Assembly (NCBI GenBank): GCA_946185485.1
Contig: CAMHJQ010000010.1
Location: 32,928-96,927, forward strand
DNA from: an uncultured Prevotellaceae bacterium
Lineage (GTDB): Bacteria > Bacteroidota > Bacteroidia > Bacteroidales > Bacteroidaceae
Direction: 5' to 3'
DNA: 64,000 nucleotides
Shown here: piece after piece, positions 10,068 to 18,473 of the stretch
How positions within the stretch are numbered: the first letter of the stretch is position 1
How the letters are laid out: each line of letters begins with the position of its first letter
Translations under genes and position numbers: made by a program
Notes under the pieces: model-generated
Told to the model about the DNA's origin: nothing
Databases searched by the model: none
The model's input: only the letters and a program-made list of their open reading frames with translations

Positions 10068-11513
10068 TTAGCCGAAGAGGGCGCGGAGGGCTTCTTCGAC
10101 CTTGCGGACGGGGACGAGTTCTATTTGGAACTTTTTGCGGTTGAGGCCGCTGAGGTTGTATTTAGGGATGATGATGTGCTGAAAGCCCAACTTCTCTGCT
10201 TCGCTGATACGCTGTTCGATGCGGGCTACGGGGCGTACCTCACCACTTAGGCCTACCTCGCCGGCCATGCACCAGCCTTCCTCAATGGGCGTGTCGACGT
10301 TCGACGACAGCACGGCAGCGATGACGCTGAGGTCCATGGCCATGTCGGTGACACGCAAACCGCCAGCTATATTCAGAAATACATCCTTCTGCATGAGTTT
10401 GAAACCCACTCGTTTCTCCAGTACCGCTAACAGCATGTTCAGTCGGCGCTGGTCGAACCCTGTGGCAGAGCGCTGTGGCGTGCCATAGGCTGCCGATGAC
10501 ACGAGTGCCTGTGTCTCAACGAGGAAGGGCCGAACACCCTCGATGGCACTGGAGATAGCTACGCCAGAGAGTCCGTCGTGGTTGTCGGTGAGCAGCAGTT
10601 CGGAGGGATTCGAGACCTGCCTCAGTCCAGTTTGCTGCATTTCATAAATTCCTAATTCCGAGGTACTTCCGAATCGGTTCTTCATGCTTCGCAGGATGCG
10701 GTACATGTAGTGCTGGTCACCCTCAAACTGGATGACGGTATCGACAATATGCTCCAGGATTTTCGGACCAGCCAAGGTGCCCTCCTTGGTGATGTGACCA
10801 ATGAGGATGACGGGTACGCCGCTGGTCTTTGCGAAGCGTAGCAGGGCTGAGGCACACTCACGAACCTGGGCAATGCTGCCGGCAGAGCTCTCGACGTCCT
10901 CTGTCGAGATGGTCTGGATGGAGTCGACGATGATGATTTCGGGTTGTACCTCTTTAATATGGTCGAAGATGGCCTCGAGGGAGTTCTCACAGAGGATGAG
11001 GAAATTGTTGTCAGCGGTTTTGCCGCTGACGTCGGTGGCAAAACCACCCCCAACACGGAGCCGCTCGGCGCGCATCTTCAGCTGGTGGGCACTCTCCTCG
11101 CCGCTGATGTAGAGGACACGCTTGTCGGTGAGGTTCAGCATGGTCTGTAACGACAGCGTCGACTTGCCGATGCCTGGTTCACCGCCTAGCAGTACGATGC
11201 TGCCGGGCACCAGTCCGCCACCTAATACACGGTTCAGTTCCTGGTCGTGCATGTCGATACGTGGGTCGTCGTGCGACGAGATGTCGTTCAGGCGTAATAC
11301 TTTGTTTTCTGCAAGCAGAGTGTGGCGCGCATTCTGGCGCAGCTGATGACCTGCCGACGCAGCTGCCGATGTGGCTGCCATTTGTTTGCGCGTGTCGGCG
11401 ACCTTGATTTCCTTGAAGGTGTTCCATTGTCCGCAGGCGGGGCACTTGCCAATCCACTTGGCCGACTCCTGCCCGCAGTTGCTGCAGACGTACATGGTCT
11501 TGTCTTTTGCCAT
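10068..11513 (-). CDS. radA: DNA repair protein RadA
   Basis: RecA-like branch-migration ATPase that helps process recombination intermediates. The 481-residue protein has an N-terminal zinc finger (CSNCGQESAKWIGKCPACGQW, about residues 9-29), the Walker A motif GGEPGIGKST, the RadA-specific KNRFGSTSELG motif, and a C-terminal Lon-type domain (FLNIAGGLRVTD). The true start is ATG 11513 (MAKDKTMYVC). A 30-residue longer reading crosses the promoter and has no family support. Confidence 0.96.
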   Translation of the reverse strand: MAKDKTMYVCSNCGQESAKWIGKCPACGQWNTFKEIKVADTRKQMAATSAAASAGHQLRQNARHTLLAENKVLRLNDISSHDDPRIDMHDQELNRVLGGGLVPGSIVLLGGEPGIGKSTLSLQTMLNLTDKRVLYISGEESAHQLKMRAERLRVGGGFATDVSGKTADNNFLILCENSLEAIFDHIKEVQPEIIIVDSIQTISTEDVESSAGSIAQVRECASALLRFAKTSGVPVILIGHITKEGTLAGPKILEHIVDTVIQFEGDQHYMYRILRSMKNRFGSTSELGIYEMQQTGLRQVSNPSELLLTDNHDGLSGVAISSAIEGVRPFLVETQALVSSAAYGTPQRSATGFDQRRLNMLLAVLEKRVGFKLMQKDVFLNIAGGLRVTDMAMDLSVIAAVLSSNVDTPIEEGWCMAGEVGLSGEVRPVARIEQRISEAEKLGFQHIIIPKYNLSGLNRKKFQIELVPVRKVEEALRALFG

Positions 11514-11541
11514 AATCTGTTGGTGTTTCGTTTTTCTTCTG

Positions 11542-11571
11542 CAAAGGTACGAAATTACGTCGAAAAACAAA
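11542..11571 (-). promoter_or_regulatory. radA promoter
   Basis: On the minus strand TTTG (11571-11568), 18 bases, then TACCTTTG (11549-11542). The leader to radA is about 28 bases. Confidence 0.72.
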
Positions 11572-11590
11572 AAAGTTCGCATTTTATTTT

Positions 11591-11618
11591 TTTGTTTGCA
11601 CACTTATTTGTACCTTTG
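11591..11618 (+). promoter_or_regulatory. Promoter of the DUF4348 lipoprotein operon
   Basis: TTTG (11591-11594), 16 bases, then TACCTTTG (11611-11618), 23 bases before the start of the lipoprotein gene. It points away from the radA promoter. Confidence 0.65.
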
Positions 11619-11641
11619 CCGAGATTTGAGAGAACAATTCC

Positions 11642-12490
11642 ATGAAAAGGTATTTTTGGGCTATGATTTGTTGCTCGCTGCTGATGGCATGTGGAGGCAA
11701 CAAAACCAATCATTCTGAGGGAGATGCACCTGCCGATTCTACCACGGCAGCCGATTCTGTTGCCGCCAACGCGGCGGACAGCCTGACGGAAAGTGTCTTG
11801 GACAATATCCCGATGCCCAAGGCTGCCGATGAACTGTTCGATGACTTTTTCTTCAACTTCGCCGCCAACAAGAAACTCCAGCAGGAACGCATCCTTTTTC
11901 CACTGAAGAAAATCAATGGCCAAAAGGAGGAGACCGTTACCAAGGGGCAATGGCGTACGGAGCGCTATTTCTTGCGACAGAACTATTATACGCTGCTCTT
12001 CGACGGCGAGCGCGATATGGAGGTGGTCAAGGATACGTCGGTCAGCCATGCTGTGGTGGAGATGATCTACTTCAATACAGGAGCCATCATCCAGCACGTC
12101 TTCAACCGCCTGCGAGGCACGTGGATGCTGACGTCCATCGAGACGATACCTATCAGCCAGTCGATGAACGCCTCATTCCTGGACTTCTACCATCATTTTG
12201 TCACTGATTCCGTATTCCAGACTGAGAGTCTTGCTGAGTCCATCCAGTTTGTAGGGCCTGACCCCGACGACGACTTCTCGACGATGGAGGGTGAGATATC
12301 GCCTGACACGTGGGAAGCTTTTGCCCCTGACCTGCCCAAGAAGATGATTTATAACATCGTCTATGGCAAGCCCCGCAGCGAGGGCAATACCAAGATTTTT
12401 GTGTTGCGCGGCATTGCCAACGGTCTGGAGATGGAGCTTACCTTTAAGCGTATGGGTGGCAAGTGGAAACTCAAGAAGATGGTGACATGA
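11642..12490 (+). CDS. DUF4348 lipoprotein
   Basis: A 282-residue lipoprotein. The signal peptide ends in a lipobox (LLMACGG, cysteine about residue 18), followed by a low-complexity Ala/Asp/Ser linker (SEGDAPADSTTAADSVAAN). The body resembles the Bacteroidales DUF4348 family, of unknown function, with a basic C-terminus (KRMGGKWKLKKM). It is probably anchored in the outer or inner membrane facing the periplasm. Its stop overlaps the start of murB (ATGA), so the two are translationally coupled and may share a cell-envelope role. Confidence 0.8.
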   Translation: MKRYFWAMICCSLLMACGGNKTNHSEGDAPADSTTAADSVAANAADSLTESVLDNIPMPKAADELFDDFFFNFAANKKLQQERILFPLKKINGQKEETVTKGQWRTERYFLRQNYYTLLFDGERDMEVVKDTSVSHAVVEMIYFNTGAIIQHVFNRLRGTWMLTSIETIPISQSMNASFLDFYHHFVTDSVFQTESLAESIQFVGPDPDDDFSTMEGEISPDTWEAFAPDLPKKMIYNIVYGKPRSEGNTKIFVLRGIANGLEMELTFKRMGGKWKLKKMVT

Positions 12491-13488
12491 AAGATCTTTG
12501 CAACTATAGCCTCTTGGCACACAACACGTTTGGCATTGATGCCCGGTGCAGCCGTTTCCTGGAGTATGAGACCACCGAGGAGGCACAGCAGGTAGCACAG
12601 GTGCTGGCATCATCGGACACCCCTTATATTATAATAGGTGGCGGCAGCAATTTGCTGCTGACGCGTGACTTCGAAGGCATCGTGGTACACTCGGTGCTGA
12701 AAGGTTGTTCGTTTCAGGGCACTCAGATGGTATGTGGCAGTGGTGTGGTCTTTGACGAGGCCGTGGCGATGAGTCTGGACCACGGATGCTATGGCATGGA
12801 AAACCTGTCGCTGATACCTGGCGATGTGGGAGCCAGTGCCGTTCAGAACATCGGTGCTTACGGCGTGGAGGTGAAAGACGTCATCGTCGAGGTGGAAGCC
12901 GTGGAGATTGCCACAGGCAGGCTTTGTACCTTTACGAATGCCGATTGCCAATATGGCTATCGCGATAGCCGCTTCAAGCATGAGTGGAAGAACCGCTACC
13001 TCATCACCCATGTCAGCTATCAGTTGTCTGCCGACTTCCAACCACACTTGGACTATGGTAATATCCGTGCTGAGCTGGAACGCTGTGGCATTGCGGAACC
13101 TACCGCCCAACAGTTGCGCCAGGTCATCATCGACATCCGCCGTGCCAAACTGCCCGATCCGGAGGAGATAGGCAATGCTGGCAGCTTCTTCATGAATCCC
13201 ATTGTCAGTCGTGAGAAGTATGAGGCGCTGGCTGCCGAATATCCTGGCATGCCGCACTATACTGTTGACGCTATGCATGAAAAGATTCCCGCAGGCTGGA
13301 TGATTGACCAGTGTGGCTGGAAGGGACGCTCACTGGGACGTGCCGGTGTCCATGACCGCCAGGCTTTGGTGCTCGTCAATCGCGGCGGTGCTACGGGACA
13401 GGAGGTCGTCGACCTCTGCAACGCCATCCGTCGCGACGTTCGCGAGACCTTTGGCATTGACATACACCCTGAAGTCAATATAATATAA
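12487..13488 (+). CDS. murB: UDP-N-acetylenolpyruvoylglucosamine reductase
   Basis: NADPH- and FAD-dependent reduction that completes UDP-MurNAc for peptidoglycan. The 333-residue protein shows the FAD-binding GGGSNLLL, SAVQNIGAYG (residues about 117-126), the catalytic serine region NAGSFFMNP, and the C-terminal glutamate in HPEVNII. This is the E. coli-like type. The start at 12487 (MKDLCNYSL) overlaps the upstream stop by 4 bases; an in-frame upstream extension has no family support. Confidence 0.95.
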   Translation: MKDLCNYSLLAHNTFGIDARCSRFLEYETTEEAQQVAQVLASSDTPYIIIGGGSNLLLTRDFEGIVVHSVLKGCSFQGTQMVCGSGVVFDEAVAMSLDHGCYGMENLSLIPGDVGASAVQNIGAYGVEVKDVIVEVEAVEIATGRLCTFTNADCQYGYRDSRFKHEWKNRYLITHVSYQLSADFQPHLDYGNIRAELERCGIAEPTAQQLRQVIIDIRRAKLPDPEEIGNAGSFFMNPIVSREKYEALAAEYPGMPHYTVDAMHEKIPAGWMIDQCGWKGRSLGRAGVHDRQALVLVNRGGATGQEVVDLCNAIRRDVRETFGIDIHPEVNII

Positions 13489-13494
13489 AAGAGG

Positions 13495-14253
13495 ATGAAG
13501 CTGACATTTCTTGGAACGGGGACATCGTGTGGCGTGCCGACCATCGGCTGCCGTTGCCATACGTGCAGCAGTACTGACCCGCACGACAAGCGTCTGCGCT
13601 GTTCGGCACTCATCGAGACCGATGCCACACGCCTGCTCATCGACTGCGGGCCCGACTTCCGCCAGCAGATCATGCCGCAGCCCTTCCGCAAGATTGACGG
13701 CATCCTCATCACCCATGCCCACTACGACCACATGGGGGGCATGGACGACATACGACCTTACTGCCAGTTCGGCGAAATCAATGTCTATGCCGACCCGCTG
13801 GCCTGTCAGGGCATGCTCCAGATGCTGCCATACTGCTTTGCCGAGAACCGCTATCCCGGCGTGCCAGCCATCCAACTGCACGAGATACACAAGCACGAAC
13901 CCTTGCGCATTGGCGACATCGACATCATGCCCATCGAGGTAATGCACCACGACCTGCCCATCCTCGGCTACCGCTTTGGTAACCTGACCTATATCACCGA
14001 CATGAAGACCATCAGCGACGAGGAACTGCCCTATATCGAGGGTACGGATGTGCTGATAGTCAACGCCCTGCGTGAAAAACCGCACCACTCCCACCAGACC
14101 GTCACCGACGCTGTCCTCTTTGCCCGTAGGGTAGGGGCACGCCAGACGTGGCTCATCCATAGCAGTCACGACATCGGCCGTCATGCCGAGGTCAACGCAC
14201 AGTTGCCCCCCGACATCCAGTTAGCATACGATGGTCAGGTGATAGAGGTGTGA
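13495..14253 (+). CDS. MBL-fold metallohydrolase, PhnP-like
   Basis: A 252-residue metallo-beta-lactamase-fold hydrolase. The metal motif THAHYDHMGG (about residues 73-82), a later HHD at about 148-150, and IHSSHD near the end supply the usual ligands. A CxCxxC segment near the N-terminus (CRCHTC) is shared with the PhnP/phosphoribosyl cyclic phosphodiesterase-like group. The exact substrate is unknown. It follows murB after 6 bases in the same operon and converges on trmD. Confidence 0.85.
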   Translation: MKLTFLGTGTSCGVPTIGCRCHTCSSTDPHDKRLRCSALIETDATRLLIDCGPDFRQQIMPQPFRKIDGILITHAHYDHMGGMDDIRPYCQFGEINVYADPLACQGMLQMLPYCFAENRYPGVPAIQLHEIHKHEPLRIGDIDIMPIEVMHHDLPILGYRFGNLTYITDMKTISDEELPYIEGTDVLIVNALREKPHHSHQTVTDAVLFARRVGARQTWLIHSSHDIGRHAEVNAQLPPDIQLAYDGQVIEV

Positions 14254-14261
14254 GCAGTACC

Positions 14262-14942
14262 TTACTTCTCGTTGAGCAAATCCGGGCGCAGGCGGCGGGT
14301 ACGTTCAAGGGCCTGCTCCAGTTCCCAGTTGCGAATCTTGGCTTCGTTGCCGGAGAGCAGAATCTCGGGCACCTTCCACCCCTTGTAGTCGGCAGGCCGC
14401 GTGTAGATGGGTGCTGCCAGCAGGTCGTCCTGGAAGCAGTCGCTGAGTGCCGACTGTTCGTCACCGATGACGCCAGGCACCACACGCACGATGGCATCGG
14501 CAATCATTGCAGCCACCAGTTCACCACCCGTCAGCACGAAGTCACCAATGGAAATCTCCTTGGTAATCAGGTGGTCGCGGACGCGCTGGTCGATGCCCTT
14601 GTAGTGGCCGGCCAGAATAATCAGGTTCCCCTTCAGCGACAGTTCATTGGCCATGTGTTGGTCAAAGCGCTCGCCGTCGGGCGACGTGAAGATGACCTCG
14701 TCGTATTCGCGCTCCTCCTTGAGTGCCGTGATGCAGCGGTCAATGGGCTCGCATTGCATCACCATGCCGGCACTGCCGCCGTAGGGATAGTCGTCCACTC
14801 GGCGCCACTTGTCCAGCGTATAGTCACGCAGATTGTGCAGGCGGATTTCCGCCAGTCCCTTCTTCTCGGCGCGAGCCAGTATGGATTCATGTACAAAGCC
14901 CTCCAGCATTTCGGGCAATACAGTGATGATGTCAATTCTCAT
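14262..14942 (-). CDS. trmD: tRNA (guanine-N1-)-methyltransferase
   Basis: Methylates G37 of tRNAs using S-adenosylmethionine, which protects the reading frame. The 226-residue SPOUT enzyme shows [33 protein letters not shown] and [10 protein letters not shown], the trefoil-knot cofactor site. Its start overlaps the end of the patatin gene by 11 bases, so the two are cotranscribed from the patatin promoter. The usual rimM/rplS neighbours are absent. Confidence 0.97.
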   Translation of the reverse strand: MRIDIITVLPEMLEGFVHESILARAEKKGLAEIRLHNLRDYTLDKWRRVDDYPYGGSAGMVMQCEPIDRCITALKEEREYDEVIFTSPDGERFDQHMANELSLKGNLIILAGHYKGIDQRVRDHLITKEISIGDFVLTGGELVAAMIADAIVRVVPGVIGDEQSALSDCFQDDLLAAPIYTRPADYKGWKVPEILLSGNEAKIRNWELEQALERTRRLRPDLLNEK

Positions 14943-15783
14943 AAAACTCCTTGATTCTTTCTATATATCGTTCGCCTGTCTGGCGTCCCATTTCGTAGAC
15001 GCGGCGCATCTGTTCCGGGTCGTGGCTGATGTGGCCGATGGCTATCTTCTCCTCAGGACGGATGACCAGACAGCGCCCTTCACGCTCTGCTTGAGCCACA
15101 AACTCTAACTGCTTGTTATACATGATGTGGCGCTCGTCCAATGCCTTTACCATCAGCGGATATTTCCTCAGCGACATGCGTACGAGTGGCATCAGCCGGT
15201 TGTGCTCCTTTTGGTAGCCCAAGGGCTGGGTGAGGATGACCACGTTGCGCTGGTAACCCTGACGCTCGAAGTACTCCAAGGGTATGGAATCGCTGACGCC
15301 TCCGTCCAATAGCTTGTGCCCCTGCACCTCTACCACACGTGATACCACCGGCATGCTGGCCGAAGCCCTGAGCCACTCCAGCTCGTCGTAGTCAACATGA
15401 TCCATCGTGTGATAGACAGCCTGTCCCGTCTCCACGTCCGTGCAGACGATGGTAAACTCCAGAGGACTCTTTTCAAAGGTTGCTGTGTCGAAGATGTCAT
15501 ACTCGTAGGGCACCACATGATAGCCAAACTGCGCATTGAAGTAGTCGCCCGAGGTGAGCAACGAGCGGATGCTGCTGTAGCGCGAGTCTTTGGCGAAGCG
15601 CATATTGTAGCGGATGGCGCGTCCTACTTGCCGCGACTTGTAGTTGCAGCCGAATGCTGCACCTGCCGAAACACCGATGAGGCCATCAGGCCACACCTCA
15701 TGCTCCATCATTACATCCGTCACGCCGGCAGTCCATAGCCCGCGCATCGCTCCACCTTCTAATACCAGTCCTTTTTTTCTCAT
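14932..15783 (-). CDS. Patatin-like phospholipase
   Basis: A 283-residue serine lipid hydrolase of the patatin family. Visible are the oxyanion-hole loop [10 protein letters not shown] (residues 6-15), the nucleophile elbow GVSAG (about 37-41), and the catalytic aspartate motif DGGVSDSIP (about 158-166). No signal peptide is seen, so it is cytoplasmic. It heads a two-gene unit with trmD. Confidence 0.92.
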   Translation of the reverse strand: MRKKGLVLEGGAMRGLWTAGVTDVMMEHEVWPDGLIGVSAGAAFGCNYKSRQVGRAIRYNMRFAKDSRYSSIRSLLTSGDYFNAQFGYHVVPYEYDIFDTATFEKSPLEFTIVCTDVETGQAVYHTMDHVDYDELEWLRASASMPVVSRVVEVQGHKLLDGGVSDSIPLEYFERQGYQRNVVILTQPLGYQKEHNRLMPLVRMSLRKYPLMVKALDERHIMYNKQLEFVAQAEREGRCLVIRPEEKIAIGHISHDPEQMRRVYEMGRQTGERYIERIKEFYEN

Positions 15784-15796
15784 CGCAATTATCTTG

Positions 15797-15828
15797 CAAA
15801 GGTAGTGCTTTTTCTCCGAAACGACAAA
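15797..15828 (-). promoter_or_regulatory. Promoter of patatin-trmD
   Basis: On the minus strand TTTG (15828-15825), 20 bases, then TACCTTTG (15804-15797), 13 bases before the ATG. Confidence 0.72.
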
Positions 15829-15887
15829 TAATTCAATTGGATTTTTAGGATTTGTCCTTTATTACATGGATTATAAGTACCTTTTCA

Positions 15888-16271
15888 TCATTCGTAAAGG
15901 TAGAACATTTGCTCCATCATTTGCCATTTCTCATCACTGGTGGCACCTTCCTTGCATTGCTGGAACATCGCCATATAATCCTCCCACTCCTGCTGGCGCG
16001 GCAAGGTAGCCAGTCGGGCCATTGCCGAGTCCCAGTCGAAGTCAAGTGGCGTTTCCACAATCATCACCAGACGAGTACCCAAGATAAACAGCTGCATGTC
16101 CAAGATGCCGACTTCTCGGATGCCATCCAGCACTTCCTTCCATGCTTCCTGTTCACTGTGACGACGACGATACTCAGCTATCAGAGCAGCGTCATCCTTC
16201 AGTTCCATGGTCTGTACATAGCGCTTTACCGCCTGCCCATACCTTTTTACTTGATAACCTTCTGTTTTCAT
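15888..16271 (-). CDS. rhaM: L-rhamnose mutarotase-like protein
   Basis: A 127-residue protein of the RhaM/DUF718 family, which interconverts sugar anomers. YRRRHSE carries the catalytic Tyr/His, and DMQLFILGTRLVMIVET matches the following strands. No rhamnose or fucose catabolic genes are nearby, so the sugar is uncertain. The start is ATG 16271; a longer reading to 16307 crosses the TACTTTTG element. The symbol is given by family, not by context. Confidence 0.8.
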   Translation of the reverse strand: MKTEGYQVKRYGQAVKRYVQTMELKDDAALIAEYRRRHSEQEAWKEVLDGIREVGILDMQLFILGTRLVMIVETPLDFDWDSAMARLATLPRQQEWEDYMAMFQQCKEGATSDEKWQMMEQMFYLYE

Positions 16272-16276
16272 GCTTG

Positions 16277-16284
16277 CAAAAGTA
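16277..16284 (-). promoter_or_regulatory. -7 element of the mutarotase gene
   Basis: TACTTTTG on the minus strand, only 5 bases from the ATG at 16271, predicts a leaderless message. A TTG lies 21 bases upstream (16308-16306). Confidence 0.6.
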
Positions 16285-16315
16285 CGACAAATAAATGAGT
16301 CCACCAAGATAACAT

Positions 16316-16402
16316 TTACATTTTTTTTATTTCATCTTCCGTCAGGCCGTAGAGCGGATATACAAGGCGGTCGATTTCGGATTCAAAGCAGATTACAGGA
16401 AC
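16316..16402 (-). pseudogene. 3' fragment of a restriction/methyltransferase-type gene
   Basis: The minus strand reads a short open segment ending in SEIDRLVYPLYGLTEDEIKK and a stop. The pattern 'EID.LVY.LYGLTE.EI' is typical of the extreme C-terminus of Eco57I/PglX-like DNA methyltransferases (remembered family feature). No more than about 30 recognisable residues remain, and there is no start. It is a relic. Confidence 0.55.
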
Positions 16403-16498
16403 CCTCTGTTTTTTAGGAGTGAAACGCTGACTGTCCCTAGTGTTCCTTTGACAGCAATTGGGTGAGTATGGTGAGTACTATTCTTTTTTGCCTATAAA

Positions 16499-16530
16499 TT
16501 TGATAGTATCAGAAAAATTATCTATATTTG
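16499..16530 (+). promoter_or_regulatory. Promoter of the three-TM protein gene
   Basis: TTTG (16499-16502), 20 bases, then TATATTTG (16523-16530), 19 bases before the ATG at 16550. Confidence 0.72.
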
Positions 16531-16549
16531 CAATCTCATTATTAGATTC

Positions 16550-17401
16550 ATGATGAAAACTGAAGATTTACACGACACTTCTTTCCTCGCGACTTTTCAT
16601 AGGGGCATCGTGGCTCTATTTGGCTTATCGCTACTTTGCGGCATTGGTTACGGCATCGTCAATATCATACTGACAGGAAGCGTGAGCAGTACGCTCTTGT
16701 GGTTTCTGCCCTTGTCGGGCGTGATGGCGTTGTTAGCATGGGGTTATGCGCAAAAAGGTTGGATGTCCAAGTTGGCTCCGATTGTGCTTATCGGTTATAT
16801 CATGACGATGCTTTTCTGTCTCCCCACGAAAGTGCAGCGGATGGTGTGGACAGGGCTTATCAACGAATGTCGTTACGAAACAATCTACCTGATGAAGTAT
16901 GACATAACGACTCCCGATGGTTCCACAACACGTCATTATCTTCAAGCAGGTGCGCACTATCTTGCTAACGAGACTCCATTTACTATGGTAAGCTATGAAG
17001 TGCTTTACGGCAAGGACGACGGTCGCGAACTAGCGTGCCAACGCTTCGAGCCGTACAGCATAGCTGTTGGCGAAGGCGGTTCAGAAGAGGCTCCGACGTA
17101 TAATATTCCTGATAACTACGATGTGCATTCGCGTTTTTATCGCGGTAAGGCGAAGCGAGAAACCCTCGTGGAGAGATACCTATGGCTTGAGCGGAGTAAA
17201 GAACACATCACGCTGCAAGGGCTCTTTCCTTATTCCACATTGACTATCACCCGCAGTCCATATACGCCCGATGTGGTAGTAGAAGACGTAGCGGACAATA
17301 TCATGCAGGGCAGCAGTTTTGAGGAAAGGGTGCAGGGGAAGAAACAAAAGGACGTGATTGACACATACTGCAAGGCATTAGGCATCCGTGTTACGCCCTA
17401 A
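16550..17401 (+). CDS. Membrane protein of unknown function
   Basis: A 283-residue protein. Three hydrophobic segments lie in the first 95 residues (about 18-40, 45-65 and 73-92), followed by a soluble C-terminal part rich in charged and aromatic residues with no recognised motif. The family is not recognised. It may start at either of two adjacent ATG codons (16550 or 16553). It is monocistronic, converges on the small gene at 17416, and sits at the edge of the accessory region. Confidence 0.72.
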   Translation: MMKTEDLHDTSFLATFHRGIVALFGLSLLCGIGYGIVNIILTGSVSSTLLWFLPLSGVMALLAWGYAQKGWMSKLAPIVLIGYIMTMLFCLPTKVQRMVWTGLINECRYETIYLMKYDITTPDGSTTRHYLQAGAHYLANETPFTMVSYEVLYGKDDGRELACQRFEPYSIAVGEGGSEEAPTYNIPDNYDVHSRFYRGKAKRETLVERYLWLERSKEHITLQGLFPYSTLTITRSPYTPDVVVEDVADNIMQGSSFEERVQGKKQKDVIDTYCKALGIRVTP

Positions 17402-17415
17402 GCCAACAGGAAGAA

Positions 17416-17703
17416 TTACTGCCCACTGTATCCGTACTTTGCCGCCATTTTCTTGCAATAATCATCGAGGCTCCCGCCACAATAGCGCGGGTCGTAGAAT
17501 TGAACCCAATAACCAGGATTACTGCGGTCTGGTTGCGAAGGTCGCGAAACAGGTTTATATGTCTGTTTTTTCGCCTTTTGTGTGTCGCTTGGCTCAACAT
17601 TTACTATATTGCCATCCTCATCCTCGAAAACTCCACTCATCCCCAAAGGAGTGAGTTCATTCTTCATTCTCTCGTAATCCTCTTCGTCGATAGTTATATA
17701 CAT
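17416..17703 (-). CDS. Small hypothetical acidic protein
   Basis: A 95-residue protein, acidic at the N-terminus (MYITIDEEDYERMKNEL) with a Lys/Pro-rich middle and an aromatic C-terminus (NPGYWVQFYDPRYC). No family is recognised and there is no signal peptide or TM segment. It has a good promoter of its own, which supports a real gene. Confidence 0.65.
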   Translation of the reverse strand: MYITIDEEDYERMKNELTPLGMSGVFEDEDGNIVNVEPSDTQKAKKQTYKPVSRPSQPDRSNPGYWVQFYDPRYCGGSLDDYCKKMAAKYGYSGQ

Positions 17704-17733
17704 AAGCGTTTATATTAAATTGTCCATAGACCG

Positions 17734-17764
17734 CAAAGATAGGCATAATTTGGGAATTATCAAA
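17734..17764 (-). promoter_or_regulatory. Promoter of the 95-residue protein
   Basis: On the minus strand TTTG (17764-17761), 19 bases, then TATCTTTG (17741-17734), 30 bases before the ATG. Confidence 0.72.
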
Positions 17765-17908
17765 AAAAGATTGTAAAAAGTTGGGTGCAACAGTTTCCCC
17801 TTTTCTTCGCCTTTATTTTTCTCTTCCCTCTTATCCGCAAATTATGGCAGGTTGGAGGCGATTATGCCCTTTTGTTGGATTTACGGGGATTTGTCGTGTT
17901 GCAAAACT

Positions 17909-18409
17909 CACTAGTGTCTCTTAAAATTATTTAAAATAACAATTAAAATTCTCATGCACAACGTTTTAGCCATCCAATACCCTGTCCGGGTTTTGAAATG
18001 CCTACCTTTGCATCCGATTCTAAATCGGAGCAGATATGCATATAGGAACATTCGTTTTTGCACAGATAGTACAGTTCCTCCCCCAGAGGCTGTTCAGGCG
18101 CATACTCGCCAAGTACAACGACAGAACCCAAGGCTGGGCGATGTCTCATTGGAACCATTTGCTGGTTCTGATGTTCGGCCAACTTATGGGCTGCGGAAGC
18201 CTTAGGGAACTCACAGATATAACAATCGCCCATGCCAAGAAATCTAAGCACCTCGGATTTCGAGATCATGCGGATTCTTGGCAAGTCTGCGCTCACCACG
18301 GACAGCATCCAAGACCTGTTCAGGCCTCTTAAAGAGACTGCCAAGCCGGATGATGGGCAACTCTATTTTGATTTCAAATTTGATTAACATATATTAAGAG
18401 ACACTAGTA
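17909..18409 (+). mobile_element. 501-bp internally deleted IS4-type element
   Basis: Inverted ends ACTAGTGTCTCTTAA (17910-17924) and TTAAGAGACACTAGT (18394-18408) bound the element. A 9-bp duplication, TGCAAAACT, lies on both sides (17900-17908 and 18410-18418). Inside are a promoter-like TACCTTTG (18002-18009) and both ends of a transposase gene whose middle is gone. It cannot move by itself but keeps what a partner transposase would need. The insertion lies at the -33 region of the downstream gene. Confidence 0.82.
18036..18387 (+). pseudogene. Transposase remnant: N-terminus joined to C-terminus
   Basis: From ATG 18036 the first about 75 residues (FAQIVQFLPQRLFRRILAKY, then WNHLLVLMFGQLMGCGSLREL) resemble the DUF4372 N-terminal domain of Bacteroidetes IS4-family transposases. 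After about 18262 another frame carries a plausible C-terminus (LTTDSIQDLFRPL through LYFDFKFD, stop at 18387). The DDE catalytic core, roughly 250-300 residues, is deleted, and the two ends are out of frame. Confidence 0.72.
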
Positions 18410-18431
18410 TGCAAAACTTAATAATAATGCG

Positions 18432-18439
18432 TATCTTTG
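18432..18439 (+). promoter_or_regulatory. -7 element of the Sel1/zinc-finger gene
   Basis: TATCTTTG, 34 bases before the ATG at 18474. Without the element at 17909-18409, a TTG would sit 20 bases upstream. With it, that place now reads TATG at the insertion edge, so the promoter may be weakened or changed. Confidence 0.6.
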
Positions 18440-18473
18440 TGGCATCGCGTATTAACTAAAACCTAAAAAGAAT

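Noticed and set aside
17952..18344. 130-residue minus-strand open frame
   Set aside because: It is the shadow of the transposase N-terminus on the plus strand, which carries the recognisable protein pattern and promoter.
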